Shown here: positions 1 through 10,260 of the stretch, piece by piece
How positions within the stretch are numbered: position 1 is the first letter of the stretch
Layout: each line of letters starts with the position of its first letter
Origin: Adiantum capillus-veneris
Taxonomy: Eukaryota; Streptophyta; Polypodiopsida; Polypodiales; Pteridaceae
DNA: 64,000 nucleotides
Assembly: GCA_014529385.2 (NCBI GenBank)
Contig: CM043954.1
Location: forward strand, 8,249,806-8,313,805
Direction: 5' to 3'
Translations under genes and position numbers: made by a program
Notes under the pieces: model-generated
Seen by the model: only the letters and a program-made list of their open reading frames with translations
What the model was told of the DNA's origin: nothing
The model's database searches: none

Positions 1-43
<43 letters not shown>
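1..43. repeat. (AC)n microsatellite
   Basis: A pure AC dinucleotide run begins at the window edge, so its full length is unknown. From 44 to about 435 I see unassigned A/T-rich sequence without a credible gene. Confidence 0.97.
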
Positions 44-44
<1 letters not shown>

Positions 45-435
45 CTAAGTGGTGATGGACAACAATGAATTCCTAGTTTATGTGGCATCTAGATTTGGTG
101 GTTGTTGTGCACTGAGTTCCTTGACCAATGACCATAAATTTTTCTTCACATAAGATAGCCCCGGATCTTGATTTTCCATGTATGGAAATGAATTTTGTTA
201 AACTTTTCAATCCTTTTCTCTCCCATTGTTCCTATATAGTGGTCTTTGCACTTGATACTATTCAAGGCCAATGTCTAGACACTATTTAAGTGCACAAATT
301 CCAACCAAGAACGTGTTGTATAGGCCTTATAAAATCATTCTTTCCTTTTTCCAAAATATAGAGAAAAACACTACTTATTTGAGGAATCTCCAAACTCTCA
401 CCGTAATAGAGATCAAAAGGATGAAGAAAAAAGAA

Positions 436-610
436 GGCTGAGAAGTAGGTCTACGACGGTGAAGGGTTAATGGTGAGAAGTAGTTTGCATTAGTGAAGGG
501 ATAGAGTTGAGAGGTGTTGGTGGTTAGTGTTGAGAAGTAGGTCTACATTAGTGAAGGGACAGTGTTAAGAAGTGAGGTCTACATTAGTGAAGGAATAGTG
601 TTGAGAAGTG
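436..610 (+). repeat. imperfect tandem repeat, about 35-bp unit
   Basis: Degenerate units built on GAGAAGTAGGTCTACATTAG followed by TGAAGG recur about five times, the clearest starting near 530, 564 and 600. No protein family is recognised in the 143-codon open frame that crosses it, which is judged spurious. The stretch from 611 to 980 holds nothing else except the C homopolymer. Confidence 0.6.
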
Positions 611-871
611 TTGATGATGTGTGTTGCTGCACAAGAGAGAGAAGGCTATTGCTTTGGGTGTTGATTGTGCTACTTTGTGGTGCCATACACGGTGAGCGGC
701 TTTTGCCCTCTTTTCTCAAGTTGGGAAGCCGTTGGCTCAACGTTCACACAAGCTGGGTGCTTCCCTCGCCTTTGTGTTCTCAAGCTCCTTTGGGTAGAAC
801 CCCTTTGTCAACTGCTTGGTTATTCATCACAATTATAATTATCATTCTATGTACGCTTCAATTTACTGCTG

Positions 872-889
872 CCCCCCCCCCCCCCCCCC
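872..889. repeat. C18 homopolymer
   Basis: Eighteen consecutive C residues just upstream of the LINE ORF1 start. Long C or G runs recur at 21392, 25044 and 25718. Confidence 0.95.
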
Positions 890-1044
890 TTTTTGGAAAA
901 CATTTTGAGTTGGCATTAGCCTTTTTCTTATCTCAATCTTGGGCCATCTACCACCGAGTTTTGGGGCTAGTTTTGGAATCATGGAAAGCATGACCAAGCC
1001 TACCTATGCTGAGGTGGTTTTGGGGGCTCAAGGGATAGCAAAGA

Positions 1045-1307
1045 TGTTGGGTTCAAGACCTTGTCGGTCAGCCTGTGGGAAAAGCCTCTTATAGGCATGC
1101 AATAGAGATCCAGTTGAAGTAAAGTTTGCATGGCAAATTGCCTTTTATATGTAAGGTTTTAGAAAGAACAATTTAATAAAAAAAATAGCGTGAGTTGTTT
1201 TGCTCTCCAACTGTGTCGAGCTCTCTTCTCTCTTCTCGTTCTCTGCATACCACGCAGCTCCTCGCCATGGCCCTCAGGCGGCATCCTCCCTAGCTCCAAA
1301 CCCAACA
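1045..1307 (+). repeat. 5' LTR of the short element
   Basis: Begins TGTTGGGTTCAAG and ends CCCAACA; 263 bp; matches 2481-2745 with only scattered differences. Confidence 0.9.
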
Positions 1308-1309
1308 AC

Positions 1310-1321
1310 TGGTATCAGAGC
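1310..1321 (+). other. primer-binding site, initiator tRNA-Met
   Basis: TGGTATCAGAGC, the standard plant copia PBS complementary to the 3' end of initiator tRNA-Met, lies two bases after the LTR end. Confidence 0.92.
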
Positions 1322-1336
1322 CTTGCTCTTGGCATT

Positions 1337-1790
1337 GGCTTCTCAAGACGCTTACTGGCGGTGCTTCTCAAGACGCTCATGTCCTCGCAAAGCCCAAGGG
1401 AGGCAGTTGTTCCTAAACGGGTAGACGCAGGCAAGCATATCACCTATCAAAACGCTGCTAGTCAAAGGTTGAAGGTACAAAATCTTCATAGCATATCAAA
1501 ACGCTGGAATTCCTTGGCAGTTGAAGAAGGCGCTAGCATTGAAGGACATAGCATCTCAAAACGCTGCTTCCTAGGCACTGCAGAAGAGGTGACTCCCCAT
1601 TCACAGAGGGCAGTTTCGCAAGCATCTCAAAACGCTGTGCTTCTTGCAGGCAGTTCTACAAGGCGGTGAGATCCTTGCATCTCAAAAGGCAAGCAGTAAA
1701 GGAACATTTTTTGGGCAATTTTCACAGCATCTCAAGATGCATATGTGTACCACCTCACAAGTGGTGCAAGTTCCCTATGGCATCTCAAAT
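1337..1790 (+). repeat. interspersed GCATCTCAAAACGCTG motif, nine degenerate copies
   Basis: Copies of TCTCAAAACGCTG or TCTCAAGACGCT begin near 1337, 1363, 1444, 1491, 1551, 1622, 1677, 1727 and 1780. The spacing is irregular, mostly 47-71 nt. The copies sit directly after the PBS, where packaging or leader signals usually lie. They are not tandem and the intervening sequences differ. Confidence 0.75.
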
Positions 1791-2039
1791 CTTTGTTATA
1801 GCATGGATGCAAAGGAGGATTGGGGGATTCTAAATGTTCGACAGGAATTCAAAAATTGGCACAAACAACATACCATATATGTGATGAAGGTTCTTCTAGC
1901 AATTCAATGGTTTACATATGAGTTGTCCTCGAGAGACATGAAGAAGAGGATATTTTGGAGCCATGAAATACCAGTTGTCATGCACGAAGACTTGAATCAA
2001 GAACGTGGTATACGGATTCATCCTTGTTTAGTGTCCTAG
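1644..2039 (+). CDS. hypothetical ORF inside the short LTR element (131 codons)
   Basis: A 131-codon open frame covers the second half of the internal region. It has no zinc knuckle, no protease or RT signature, no signal peptide and no clear membrane segment. It partly overlaps the repeated TCTCAAAACGCTG motifs. It may be a decayed gag relic or a chance frame in a leader; I do not assign a function. Confidence 0.25.
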   Translation: MQAVLQGGEILASQKASSKGTFFGQFSQHLKMHMCTTSQVVQVPYGISNLCYSMDAKEDWGILNVRQEFKNWHKQHTIYVMKVLLAIQWFTYELSSRDMKKRIFWSHEIPVVMHEDLNQERGIRIHPCLVS

Positions 2040-2463
2040 ATTTGTTATTGTTATGTTGTCTACACAATGACATATTTTCAGTCATAGTCTCTTTTACATT
2101 ATTTGTTGTCAGTTATTGTCATGCTTGTCAGTTGTCATCATGTCAAAATTGTATGGGCTCTAGACACTGCCACACATGAGTGGTAAGACCTCTCAAATTA
2201 TCAGTTTTTGTTCTCAAGTCCCATTTTTGTCCCGCTTCTCATGAGGTTATTGGGTACACCTTAAACCCAAGGTTTGGCAGTGAACCAAAAACTCCATTTT
2301 TGGTAGCTAACTTTTTTGACCTGCACCCTATCTGTTCAAAGGGGGGTCTATCATAGCACCAGGTTATGGATACACCAGAAATCCTTGGTTGTGAGAAAAC
2401 CTAAAACTCATGGTTGACGAGTACACCAAAAACTCGAGGTATCATGAGTTGCTTGTCTAGTTC

Positions 2464-2480
2464 GGGCTTGAGGGGGGGAT
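2464..2480 (+). other. polypurine tract of the short element
   Basis: GGGCTTGAGGGGGGGAT immediately precedes the 3' LTR, the position where plus-strand priming occurs. Confidence 0.8.
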
Positions 2481-2745
2481 TGTTGGGTTCAAGCCCTTGT
2501 TGGTCAGCCCGTGGGAAAATCCTCTTATAGGCATGCAAGCAATAGAGATCCAATTTAAGTAAAGTTTGCATGGAAAATTTCCTTTTATATGTAAGGTTTT
2601 AGAAAGAACAATTTAATCAAAAAATAGCGTGAGTTGTTTTGCTCTCCAATTGTGTCGAGCTCTCTTCTCTCTTCTTGTTCTTGCATACCACGCAGCTCCT
2701 CGCCATGGCCCTCAGGCGGCATCCTCCCTAGCTCCAACCCCAACA
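2481..2745 (+). repeat. 3' LTR of the short element
   Basis: Begins TGTTGGGTTCAAG and ends CCCCAACA; 265 bp; partner of 1045-1307. Confidence 0.9.
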
Positions 2746-3041
2746 AAAGGTACAAACATCTGTTCACGTGGAAAATAGCTCAAAAGTCATTGCATCTTAA
2801 CAACGCAAGGCTTCTGACAAAGGTTATCCCTAGAGCACCATTGCAGGGCTGAACAAGGAAGAACTCAAAGTGCACATGGTGCAGGTAGAGAAAAAGCTTT
2901 TGGATATCTTAAGCATGCTAGCTCTTAAGGATTTGGGATCTTTGATCGGTCCCGTGGAAGTTGCTAAGGGAGACCGTGCCTACCAAACCCTCAGGAAGAC
3001 CCTCTTGCAAAGAGTGGAAGTTGAAGATGCTATTACAATGT

Positions 3042-3120
3042 CTATTTCTCTTGCCATAATTAGGAAGCAACTGATGTTATTCCCGTGGCTATTTCTCATG
3101 CCATAATTAGGAAGCAACTC
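3042..3120 (+). repeat. 47-bp tandem duplication in LINE ORF1
   Basis: The 32-nt block from CTATTTCTC to AGGAAGCAACT occurs at 3042-3073 and again at 3089-3120, a period of 47 bp, which shifts the reading frame. Confidence 0.85.
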
Positions 3121-4251
3121 ATCAAGGTTGCTAGCTCCACCTTGGTGTTCGGGTTTATGAAGAGAATACCTACCAAAGCCACGTTTATTAATTGGCTCTA
3201 TAGCCCGAATGTCGTGAGTTAGAGTGGATGTGTGGTGTTCGGCCAATTTCTTGCAAAAAACGGGCCTCTTTTCAATCCAATTCAACAATGCAATAGTGGT
3301 GGTAAAAATCTTAGCCAAAAGCCTATTATTTTTCAATTGTGCACCGGTATGTGTGCTTACCTAGGACCCCTCATTTAAGTCCGTTGATTCTTTTACAGAA
3401 TATGTGCCTGGTCTAGGGGGGAGTTTGTAAACCTCCTCATGTGGCTGAGAATAACTCAAAAGACCTCGCAGCCTCACTTGGTAACCCACTATTTGGTCCA
3501 ACTAGCAGATCATCAAGTACCACAACAAATAAAGTTTGTATATGATGAGATCTCGGAAAGCCCCAGCCCAAGAATCTGATAGTAGATGTGGGAGCATGCC
3601 TACATGTTATCCCTCTTAACTTCGGCACTTTTTTTGGTTCATGCTGTAAGTGCAACAAATTTGGACATTTTGCAAGGTCTTGCCTGTGGGATAAGGAAAT
3701 TAAAATGTAGGTAACACTGCAGGTAGATATAGAGTTTGTGATTCCTCCATAGCAAAAATTGAACATATAGGGAATGGGGAGCTCAATGATAATAGGAAAT
3801 CCCCTGAGAATTTAGAGAAGTTCTCACAAGCCTTGCATAGGAGTGGAAATGCCACCACAAGTTATCACTTTTTGTCCCCACCAACAAATTATGGCAACCC
3901 TTATTGTTCACAAGATTGTGCTTTCACCCACCTAGGAAGAATGAAAAATGATGGTAGTAGATTGCAAACATATCATGCAAGCACTTCAAATCCCAAGCTA
4001 GGGTGATTGGGGAACAAAAACAACTCCCGCCAAATAATCCCAAACCCCCTTTGTTGGAGGACAACCTCTTCGATGTCCTGTGGGATACAGAACAAAATAA
4101 CTTTATGAAAACTAGGTTGGCAAACTTCTAGTGTGAATCTAGGAAGGTGCCAATGGAGGAGGACATTAGGAAAGAGAACATTGTAAGAGTTCCTATAGGC
4201 GGAGGAATATGAACCCCTCTCTCAATGATGGAAGGTCTCACTATCTAATAA

Positions 4252-4905
4252 TGGAATGTGCAAGGTTTGAAAACCTAGAAGAAGGGTATCCTCTTTTGGG
4301 AGGAAATTAGGGGGGTTAAGGAAGTTAGTTGTCGGGCCATCTAGGAGCGTCACCTAGATGCTTATAGCAAAATAAAGAAAGCTTTGGAGAAGAATCTAGT
4401 GTTCTATATAGAGGGAGGATGGTTACAATGGCGCCCTCTCTATGGTGGACATAGACCTTGAGCCAAAAGTGGTCATGAATCATCCCTTTGGGAGAGTTCT
4501 AGGAGTGAGAGTCAAGTGGGAAAATCAACCAATCACCATAATAAATATATATAGTCACTACAATGCTAAGGATAGGTCAAAATTGTGGATGTGCCTTAAA
4601 GTTACCCAAATTGAAGGGTAGTGTCTCTTGCTTGGAGACTTCAATATGGTGGAGAAGATGAAGGACAAAACAGGCTTCTCAAGTCTGCTTATTAGATCTA
4701 AAATACTAAATGGCTAAGACTTTGTGAGAAATGGGCTCTAATGGACTTGTGGGAGATCAAACCATGGAATAGCACACCGAGATTCACGTACACTAGCCTG
4801 CAATATGCCTGCACGGTGTCCTTGATTGACATATGCTACTATTCTCACCATGCCAATTAGATTCCATTTCTCCTCAAAATGAAGGTGATGACAACACAAA
4901 TCTTG
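4252..4905 (+). pseudogene. LINE endonuclease domain remnant
   Basis: Exonuclease-endonuclease-phosphatase fold remnants in shifting frames: WNVQGLKT at 4252 (the usual start of plant LINE ORF2), ITIINIYSHYNAKDRS near 4531-4580, LLGDFNMVEKMKD at 4628-4666 carrying the GDFN catalytic signature, and FTYTSLQYACTVSLID at about 4782-4830. In a functional LINE this domain nicks target DNA to prime reverse transcription. Stops and frameshifts make it inactive. Confidence 0.7.
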
Positions 4906-5579
4906 TAAGATCCCTTTCCTTTGTTCATTAAATTTAGTAAAGCTAAAGCGAAGCTTTCCCAAAGTGACTAAAAAGTTGCTTATCACACAGGTGAACACTT
5001 GTTAAAAGACCCAATGTTCCAAATCTTGACCCAAAAATCTCTACGTAAGCTAAATAAAGATGTTGGTCCTTCAAACCCTAAAGCTTGGGATATCTTTGCC
5101 AAGAATATCCAAGAAGTGGTCAAAGCATGGGACCTAGAATGAAAAACGCTCGAGAGGACTGTATGAAGCAACTTGAGGATGAAGTAGCTCTACTCACCAA
5201 CAAAAATGGTAGGCTCAGCTTCTAAAGAAGAGAACAAGAGGTGGTTGGAAGAAAAAGCTGACATGGTAGAGCCACAATGGAGGTTAGGAGGGTAAGAGTA
5301 TTATCTATAGAGACCTTCCTTCTGCCGAAGGACTCCAATCACGCACACATTTTTAGGGCCATGAAAATCAAGAATATTTGGGGCCATGTCCACTCGCCCA
5401 TAGATGGGGGCAAGAATATTGTACAAGACCAATATGAAATGGCCAAGATGATGCTTAATCATTGAAGCCATGCTTTTGGTCAACCTAATGCCTACTCTCA
5501 AGAAGTGGACAAAGTCAGAGCTGCTCTGCTTTAGAGTGTGAATAAGATGATCTCTCAATCTAAAGCCAACCTTCTTGAG

Positions 5580-7000
5580 AAGGCTTTTTTTGAAGACAAA
5601 TTCTCACTTGTGTTGCAAGGTTTAGGCAAGGATAATTCCCCTAGTTGGGAGGACTTGACTACAGAGTTCTTCAAAGAAGTTTGGGATGATCTCAAGTTTT
5701 GAATCATGCATATGGATAACCAATCCCTACTCAAAGGGACTATGGACACTAGAATAAAGAGAGGGCTCATAAAACCTATCTCAAAGCAAATGTGTTGCTT
5801 TCATTTGAAGCACATATATCCCATCTCTATGATGTCTGTGGCATACATGACAATAAATTGGCAAGAATGGTTGGCATCAAGTATGCAACCCTTACCAAGC
5901 AAGAGTGAATTCTACTACAACTTGACCTAGAAAATTCTTATTACAAGATTATGTGGTCCTTCATTGAAGATGTCATGAAATCATTGCACTTCAAGTCTCG
6001 ACTATGTCGATTGGTTCTCACTCTAAAAATTGGTAGTAATTTTGAGCTCCTAATTAATGATAGAAATATGGGCTCCTTCAAAGTCAAAAGATCAATCAAA
6101 CAAGGATTCCCTCTAGCCCCCTTGCTATTTTCCACCATCAGATTGCATCCTCTAATTACTATGCTTGAAGCTAGTGCTATGGGATAGGAGATCCAAGGGT
6201 TGACCTTGCCTAGCAACAACCAGCCTCCTGGTGAAGCTATTTGCAAATGACTTCCTCATCATCTTGAAATATTGCCCCAGGTAGTCAGAAAGGCTCTGGA
6301 GGTTGTGCAAACATTTTTTGTTGCCTCGGGGTCAAAGTGCAATATTGAGAAGTCAAGGCTGATTTCTCAATCTAAGAAACCTCTTTTGACCCATCTTTTT
6401 GGAGCAAGATAGATTGTCTTGAAAGAAAAGATATTTTTCCATCTAGAAGCCCCCTTGGTGGTTGAAATAATACAAAAGCAAACATTCTAGTGGGCCTTGG
6501 AAAAGTTGGAGTCTAAAATGAGAAGGTGGAAGCATGTGCTACTTCCCTTCTTGATCTAGGTTAAAGTGATAGATTCCTACATGCTCCCTTACATTGTCTT
6601 CACTAGCCTGCTCCTCAAAATAGACAAATGTAACTAGAAAGAGTTCTTGAAATTAATGAAAACTTCTTATGGAAAAATAACACGAAAGACTCAATGCCTT
6701 GGCAGTGGGCAAAATGGGAGTCAATTGCTATACCAATATAATAGGGTGGCATATGGACACTCAACCCTGTTGTTCATGTTGAGGCCCAGTGTGCCAAATT
6801 TGTGGTCTTGGTTGAAAAACAAGACCAAGCATGGGCTATTATGACCAAGGATATGATGGACCAAGCAAATATCTACTCTAAAGGTGGATAGTGGAAAGGG
6901 TTAGAGTTCACGACAAACTCCTAGCCCCTCAGTGGTCAAGCCTTAAATTGGGTAGCACAACAAGAAAGCTGGTTTGTAAATGCAATAGATCAATGGAGGC
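5580..7000 (+). pseudogene. LINE reverse transcriptase remnant
   Basis: Pieces of non-LTR RT are readable: LGKDNSPSWEDLTTEFFKEV (5624-5683), RSIKQGFPLAPLLFS (about 6094-6138, the RGIRQGDPLSP block), and LFANDFLIIL (6237-6266) at the catalytic FADD block, where the first aspartate has become asparagine. Thumb-region text LESKMRRWKHVLLPFLI and NFLWKNNTKDSMPWQWAKW follows to about 6850. Many stops and frameshifts are present. The catalytic substitution and the broken frame both argue against activity. Confidence 0.78.
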
Positions 7001-7696
7001 ATTGGATTAGTAAAGAGAGATAATCAGATACATCCACAGCTCCATAACACACTGGTCCTTGTGGCTCTCTAACTTGATGGCATACTATTGAACCCTTATT
7101 TGGAGAGAGATTGCCAAAACGACTGACCCACTGGGACACTAGCACACTCAATTCTTGGCCACACATTTTACCACGATTTCCATATTGATTGTGGCTAAGA
7201 TAAAACTCTATCATTATGAGGTGTGAGTGTGGTATGGTTGCAAATTCATAGAGAGAATAAAACAACTTGATCTCAACTTTCCATTAGAGCACCATCACAA
7301 GCCCATATATGTGACATTGAGTAAATAGCTATTCACAATAGCAAACTTTGAAATCATTAGCACATTTCTAGGTTATTGAAAAGTAAGAATTTTACCAAGG
7401 AAAATAAGTATATTTCTAGGTTATTGTGCCTTAGAAGTGCCTTATTTATGAAAATAAGTAAATAGCTATTCACTTAAACCTTTTATTTTCATTAGAATCA
7501 CTAGCACATATTATAGGCTACATTTTGTTTTGTAATAATTTCTAGGCTATGACATAATCCACTATTTCTATTGAAAAATGCATATTTCAAGGAAAATGTA
7601 AATGCACCATCCCTTAAAGGATGCGTGGTTGTGGTTTGTGCAAAGTCAAATGTCTAAAGTTGTGCATCAAATGCTTTGTTGCTAGTACTTATCACT
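7001..7696. other. gene-free interval with short dispersed direct repeats
   Basis: GTAAATAGCTATTCAC occurs at 7321-7336 and 7458-7473, and TTTCTAGGTTATTG near 7365-7378 and 7413-7426. The rest is A/T-rich with no recognised gene. It separates the LINE from element A and may include the LINE 3' end. Confidence 0.6.
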
Positions 7697-8095
7697 TTAA
7701 CCATTGTCAGAACTTTCACTATTGTGCCTCTCCGGCGAGGTTTGAGCTGACTCTTCATCAGATTTATATGATCTTTTACATGACCTTGTAGCTCTTGGAG
7801 AGGGTTGTGCTACCAATATCCATGTGTTCTGATCCAGGGTAGGTGATAGGGTGTCGGCCATGCCGATGGCATGATATGCTATTCTAGTCAAGACCTCTGG
7901 CGCACCCAAGTACATGATTTTTCCTTCCTTCTTGGTGCCCTTCAAGGTTGTCAAGACATACTACGCATGTTCCACTGGTTGTCTTGTTGTCGACTTGAAA
8001 ACCTGAGTGAATGTGGTGGCCATGGCGTGATTTGGTGTAGTGTACCTTGGTCGCTTGTTTGCCAAGAAATGGAAGTGTTGGTGGTACAAACGGGC
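7697..8095 (-). pseudogene. fragment of ORF2 (unknown function) in element A
   Basis: The first residues, ARLYHQHFHFLANKRPRYTT, correspond to element C ORF2 around 43975-44030 (LYNQFLHVCSKRPQKYTT). After one stop the text YLGAPEVLTRIAYHAIGMAD matches YIGGAEILTRIAYEAIGARD. The segment ends with an acidic, serine-rich stretch. This conserved block shows that ORF2 is an inherited part of the family. Function unknown. One in-frame stop and the truncation mark it as dead. Confidence 0.7.
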
Positions 8096-8275
8096 TGGCT
8101 CTTCCTTTAGTGTGTGTGGAGAAGCCTCGGGTGAAGGAATTACCAGCCTTATTTTTTCTAAATTTCTCTCGACCTCATCCCAAAGATGTAGTCTAATATT
8201 CAGTAACTCTAATAGAGTCAATGTACAATGGATGGGAGAGGACATCAACTCATGAAGAGATTTAGTATCCATCAT
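8096..8275 (-). pseudogene. protease-region N-terminus of element A
   Basis: MMDTKSLHELMSSPIHCTLT and LLELLNIRLHLWDEVERNLE align with the segment just before protease 1 of element C (MDSQGLIEILSTPVTCTITL, ELLRLRPHMWTAVGKCLEKF). The aspartic-protease core that should follow is absent; the frame runs into the ORF2 fragment instead, with the deletion junction lying within about 8095-8149. Confidence 0.7.
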
Positions 8276-8290
8276 CTTAGGATTTGCTTT

Positions 8291-8655
8291 TCATTGAGAT
8301 GGTACTTTCTTCACCTCCAATTGAGTTTCATGGGTCCCAATAAATGAAGGTAAAGTCTTCAACAAATGAGGTTTATTGTCCTCCGATATGGCTGTTTCGG
8401 CATCTCCATACAATGATTTGATGTCATTTGGGTAGAGCTCATGCTCCAAGTGAATCTCTAGGATGGGAGCTGACAAAAGTGTAGCACTTCCATCTTTTCT
8501 ATTTCTGTATGTTCCCATAGCTCTTGATGCCATTTTTCTTCCACTTTTGGAATTGGCAGTGGTGCTTGAGAATGCATTCCATCTGTTGCATTGACTGCCA
8601 CCCTCGTATCTAGTGGTGTTTCATGTACATAATTTGGTTGGTCTTTCTTTTTCAA
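8291..8655 (-). pseudogene. gag-protease spacer of element A
   Basis: Two overlapping minus-strand frames (8291-8533 and 8458-8655) occupy the position held in element C by the acidic linker between gag and protease 1 (about 34050-34380). No domain is recognised. The assignment is by position between recognised neighbours. Confidence 0.4.
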
Positions 8656-8686
8656 TTCATCGCCCCTCTAACTCTTGAATCTTTTC

Positions 8687-9287
8687 TCAGATGAACTCAA
8701 TTTTTGGAGCATTAGGAATTGATGGTCCCATAAGCACTTGAGCGGCTTGGATGAGTTCCTTGCACATCTTCAGCCTCTCTTTCTCATAGCCCGGATGTGG
8801 GTACGTTAACCATCTATCCTCTTGAGTTTGATTAGGCTTTAGACTGGCCTCGTAAGCTTTTAAAATTGCGTCCAAAGGTTCGAACACCTTGTCTACTAAG
8901 ACAAATCCTTCAGATGGTATATCCGATGGTTTCTTTATCTCGTTGTTTCCCTTAAGATCTCTTTCCCTTTGTAGTTGTTCCTCTGGTTTTAGTAATTTGG
9001 TTTCCAATGCCGTTTTTTCCTTTTCTCCTTTGGCTTTCATCTTGTCTTGTTTTGGCTTCCAGGATTTCCTAAGGGGTTCGGATATACAAATTTTCTATCT
9101 CTGTTTGGCTGGCAGGTATGTTTCGTGATGCCTCATGTGCTTGAGCTTGAGTGGCTGCGGTTATCGATATGTTCAGTTCTGTTTTTGATTCACTTGAGCT
9201 TGGCACAATCCCCATCTTATTCATGGTTGCTTTTCCTTTTTTGTAAGGTTTTTTGGATAGTGTGGAATGAGATGATGGGTCATACAT
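8687..9287 (-). pseudogene. gag C-terminal coiled-coil segment of element A
   Basis: Minus-strand text includes the charged heptad-like stretch ALETKLLKPEEQLQRERDLK followed by FVLVDKVFEPLDAILKAYEA and a RWLTYPHPGYEKERLKMCKE block. These match element C residues SVLVDKVHEPLDALMRAYEA and RWMTYPNAELKKQRLEMCQR at about 33860-34010. The segment follows the gag zinc knuckles. The role is not known; the coiled coil suggests oligomerisation in the particle. Confidence 0.65.
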
Positions 9288-9691
9288 CCATCACAGAATT
9301 CAAAAAGTTTCACCCGTTCTCCTTTGTTTGGACAGACTCGTGCCCAATGATCACCGCCACATTCATAGCATGGTCTTGCAGGTGGTGGAGAAGCTTGTGG
9401 AGCCCCCATCCGTTGTCCTGCTCTAGGAGGATACCTCCCAGGTTTGTAGCCTTGATTTGCAATGAACATAAGCATATTATCATCAACCAAGTAATGGCTT
9501 TTAGTTGGCTGCACAATGTATAAGGGCTTGGGCACATCTTCACGAATAATCCATGGATTGTGTCCCTCTGGAGCATATGCATTCCCATCAAATCTCCTCT
9601 TGTAAGTATTGACCAAATCTTCCCAATATGAGATTACTTGGACCATACTTTGATCAGAAGGTGGTTCTATGGATTGAGAAATCCTTACCAT
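9221..9691 (-). pseudogene. gag zinc-knuckle region 2 of element A
   Basis: Contains CYECGGDHWARVC, a short CX2CX3HX4C knuckle, and nearby FCDGCMTHHLIPHY, which corresponds to the second knuckle of element C but has lost its last cysteine. The upstream text YLVDDNMLMFIANQGYKPGR parallels YNLDARTLMFIAHGGLTGQR of C. Nucleocapsid-type knuckles bind the element's RNA. The frame is broken relative to the neighbouring gag segments. Confidence 0.7.
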
Positions 9692-9703
9692 AGCCCGATT
9701 TTC

Positions 9704-10258
9704 CTAGGGAAAGGGTGGTTGATGTCCCAACACAGGTTGAGGTTTTTCCTGCCCTAAGATTGCGTTATTTGGCCCTACTTGGTACCTTGGAGGGGGTGGA
9801 GATTGTTTTCCTCCATGTGATCCGTATTGTCTCTCTCTAACATAGCTCCGATTATACAAACGTTCGTGAGTTTCATGGTTTGTCCATTTTTGTTCGGTAG
9901 CACACCACTTCAGTATTCGTTGTGCATTTACTCCTGGACTTTGTTGAAGGTTGCACCATTGGGTGGGATGATCTCCTCCACAAGTGTCGCATTTTTGGGT
10001 GGGCGATTGTTGTGTGTTTGGGTTCGATTTGTCTCCTTGGTTTATCCTTCTGATCACTTCCTTGATCATTTGATCAACGTCCGACACAATTGGGTTTTGC
10101 CCTCCCAGTTTCATCGTGGACTCACTAGTGGTTGAAGAGGTGCTACTCGTTCCCTGATCTGTGTCTTCAGTCACCTCCCCATACGCCTTGTAGTTATCTA
10201 CTAGATACAATGCCTCTTTTGTGACTTGCTCAAAAGTTACACATGCCTTCAAGTGCAA
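9704..10258 (-). pseudogene. gag middle of element A with CDTCGGDHPTQWC knuckle
   Basis: Starts HLKACVTFEQVTKEALYLVD, matching HLKACTSFEQVTREALYLVD of element C (about 32575-32630). A short CX2CX3HX4C knuckle follows, then YVRERQY and a proline-rich region ending RYQVGPNN...PQPVLGHQPP. This region reads through the point where C has a one-base frameshift, so it documents the unbroken frame in the family. Confidence 0.7.
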
Positions 10259-10260
10259 GT

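Larger units (their letters stand above)
1045..2745 (+). mobile_element. short non-autonomous Ty1/copia-type LTR element inside the LINE
   Basis: Two direct repeats (263 and 265 bp, TGTTGGG...CCAACA) bound an internal region of about 1.17 kb. An initiator-Met PBS follows the left LTR and a purine tract precedes the right LTR. Flanks AAAGA (1040-1044) and AAAGG (2746-2750) look like a target duplication with one change. No gag, protease, integrase or RT is recognised inside, so movement would have needed a helper. At 1.7 kb it falls between TRIM and larger derivative classes. Confidence 0.88.
981..3725 (+). pseudogene. LINE ORF1 remnant (nucleic-acid-binding protein)
   Basis: In live LINEs ORF1 encodes an RNA-binding chaperone of the retrotransposition particle. 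Here the N-terminus at 981-1044 is cut off by the LTR insertion and the reading resumes after 2745. Residues such as KKLLDILSMLALKDLGSLIG (2882 onward) precede a canonical CX2CX4HX4C knuckle, CCKCNKFGHFARSC, at 3642-3683. A 47-bp tandem duplication at 3042-3120 and several stops disrupt it. The endonuclease ORF begins roughly 570 bases later. The family assignment rests on the knuckle plus the downstream endonuclease and RT; the middle of ORF1 is not individually recognised. Confidence 0.65.
981..7000 (+). mobile_element. decayed plant L1-type LINE, interrupted by an LTR element
   Basis: Order of recognisable parts on the plus strand: an ORF1 start at 981 reading MESMTKPTYAEVV (the YAEVV-type start is common in plant LINE ORF1), a CCHC zinc knuckle at 3645-3683, an apurinic-type endonuclease from WNVQG at 4252 to GDFN at 4634, and a reverse transcriptase from about 5580 with RSIKQGFPLAPLLFS near 6094-6138. 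All frames carry stops and frameshifts, so the copy is dead. The 1.7-kb LTR element at 1045-2745 interrupts ORF1 after about 21 codons. The 3' end, poly-A tail and target duplication could not be located; recognisable homology fades near 7000. Confidence 0.8.

Noticed and set aside
562-993. 143-codon open frame as a gene
   Set aside because: It crosses a tandem repeat and a C18 run that yields polyproline and runs into the LINE start; no domain.
1190-1669. 159-codon open frame
   Set aside because: Begins inside the 5' LTR and crosses the PBS and the repeated motif; not a plausible protein.
1337-1790. CRISPR-like array of GCATCTCAAAACGCTG
   Set aside because: Motif copies are degenerate, spacing is irregular and the context is a plant LTR element.
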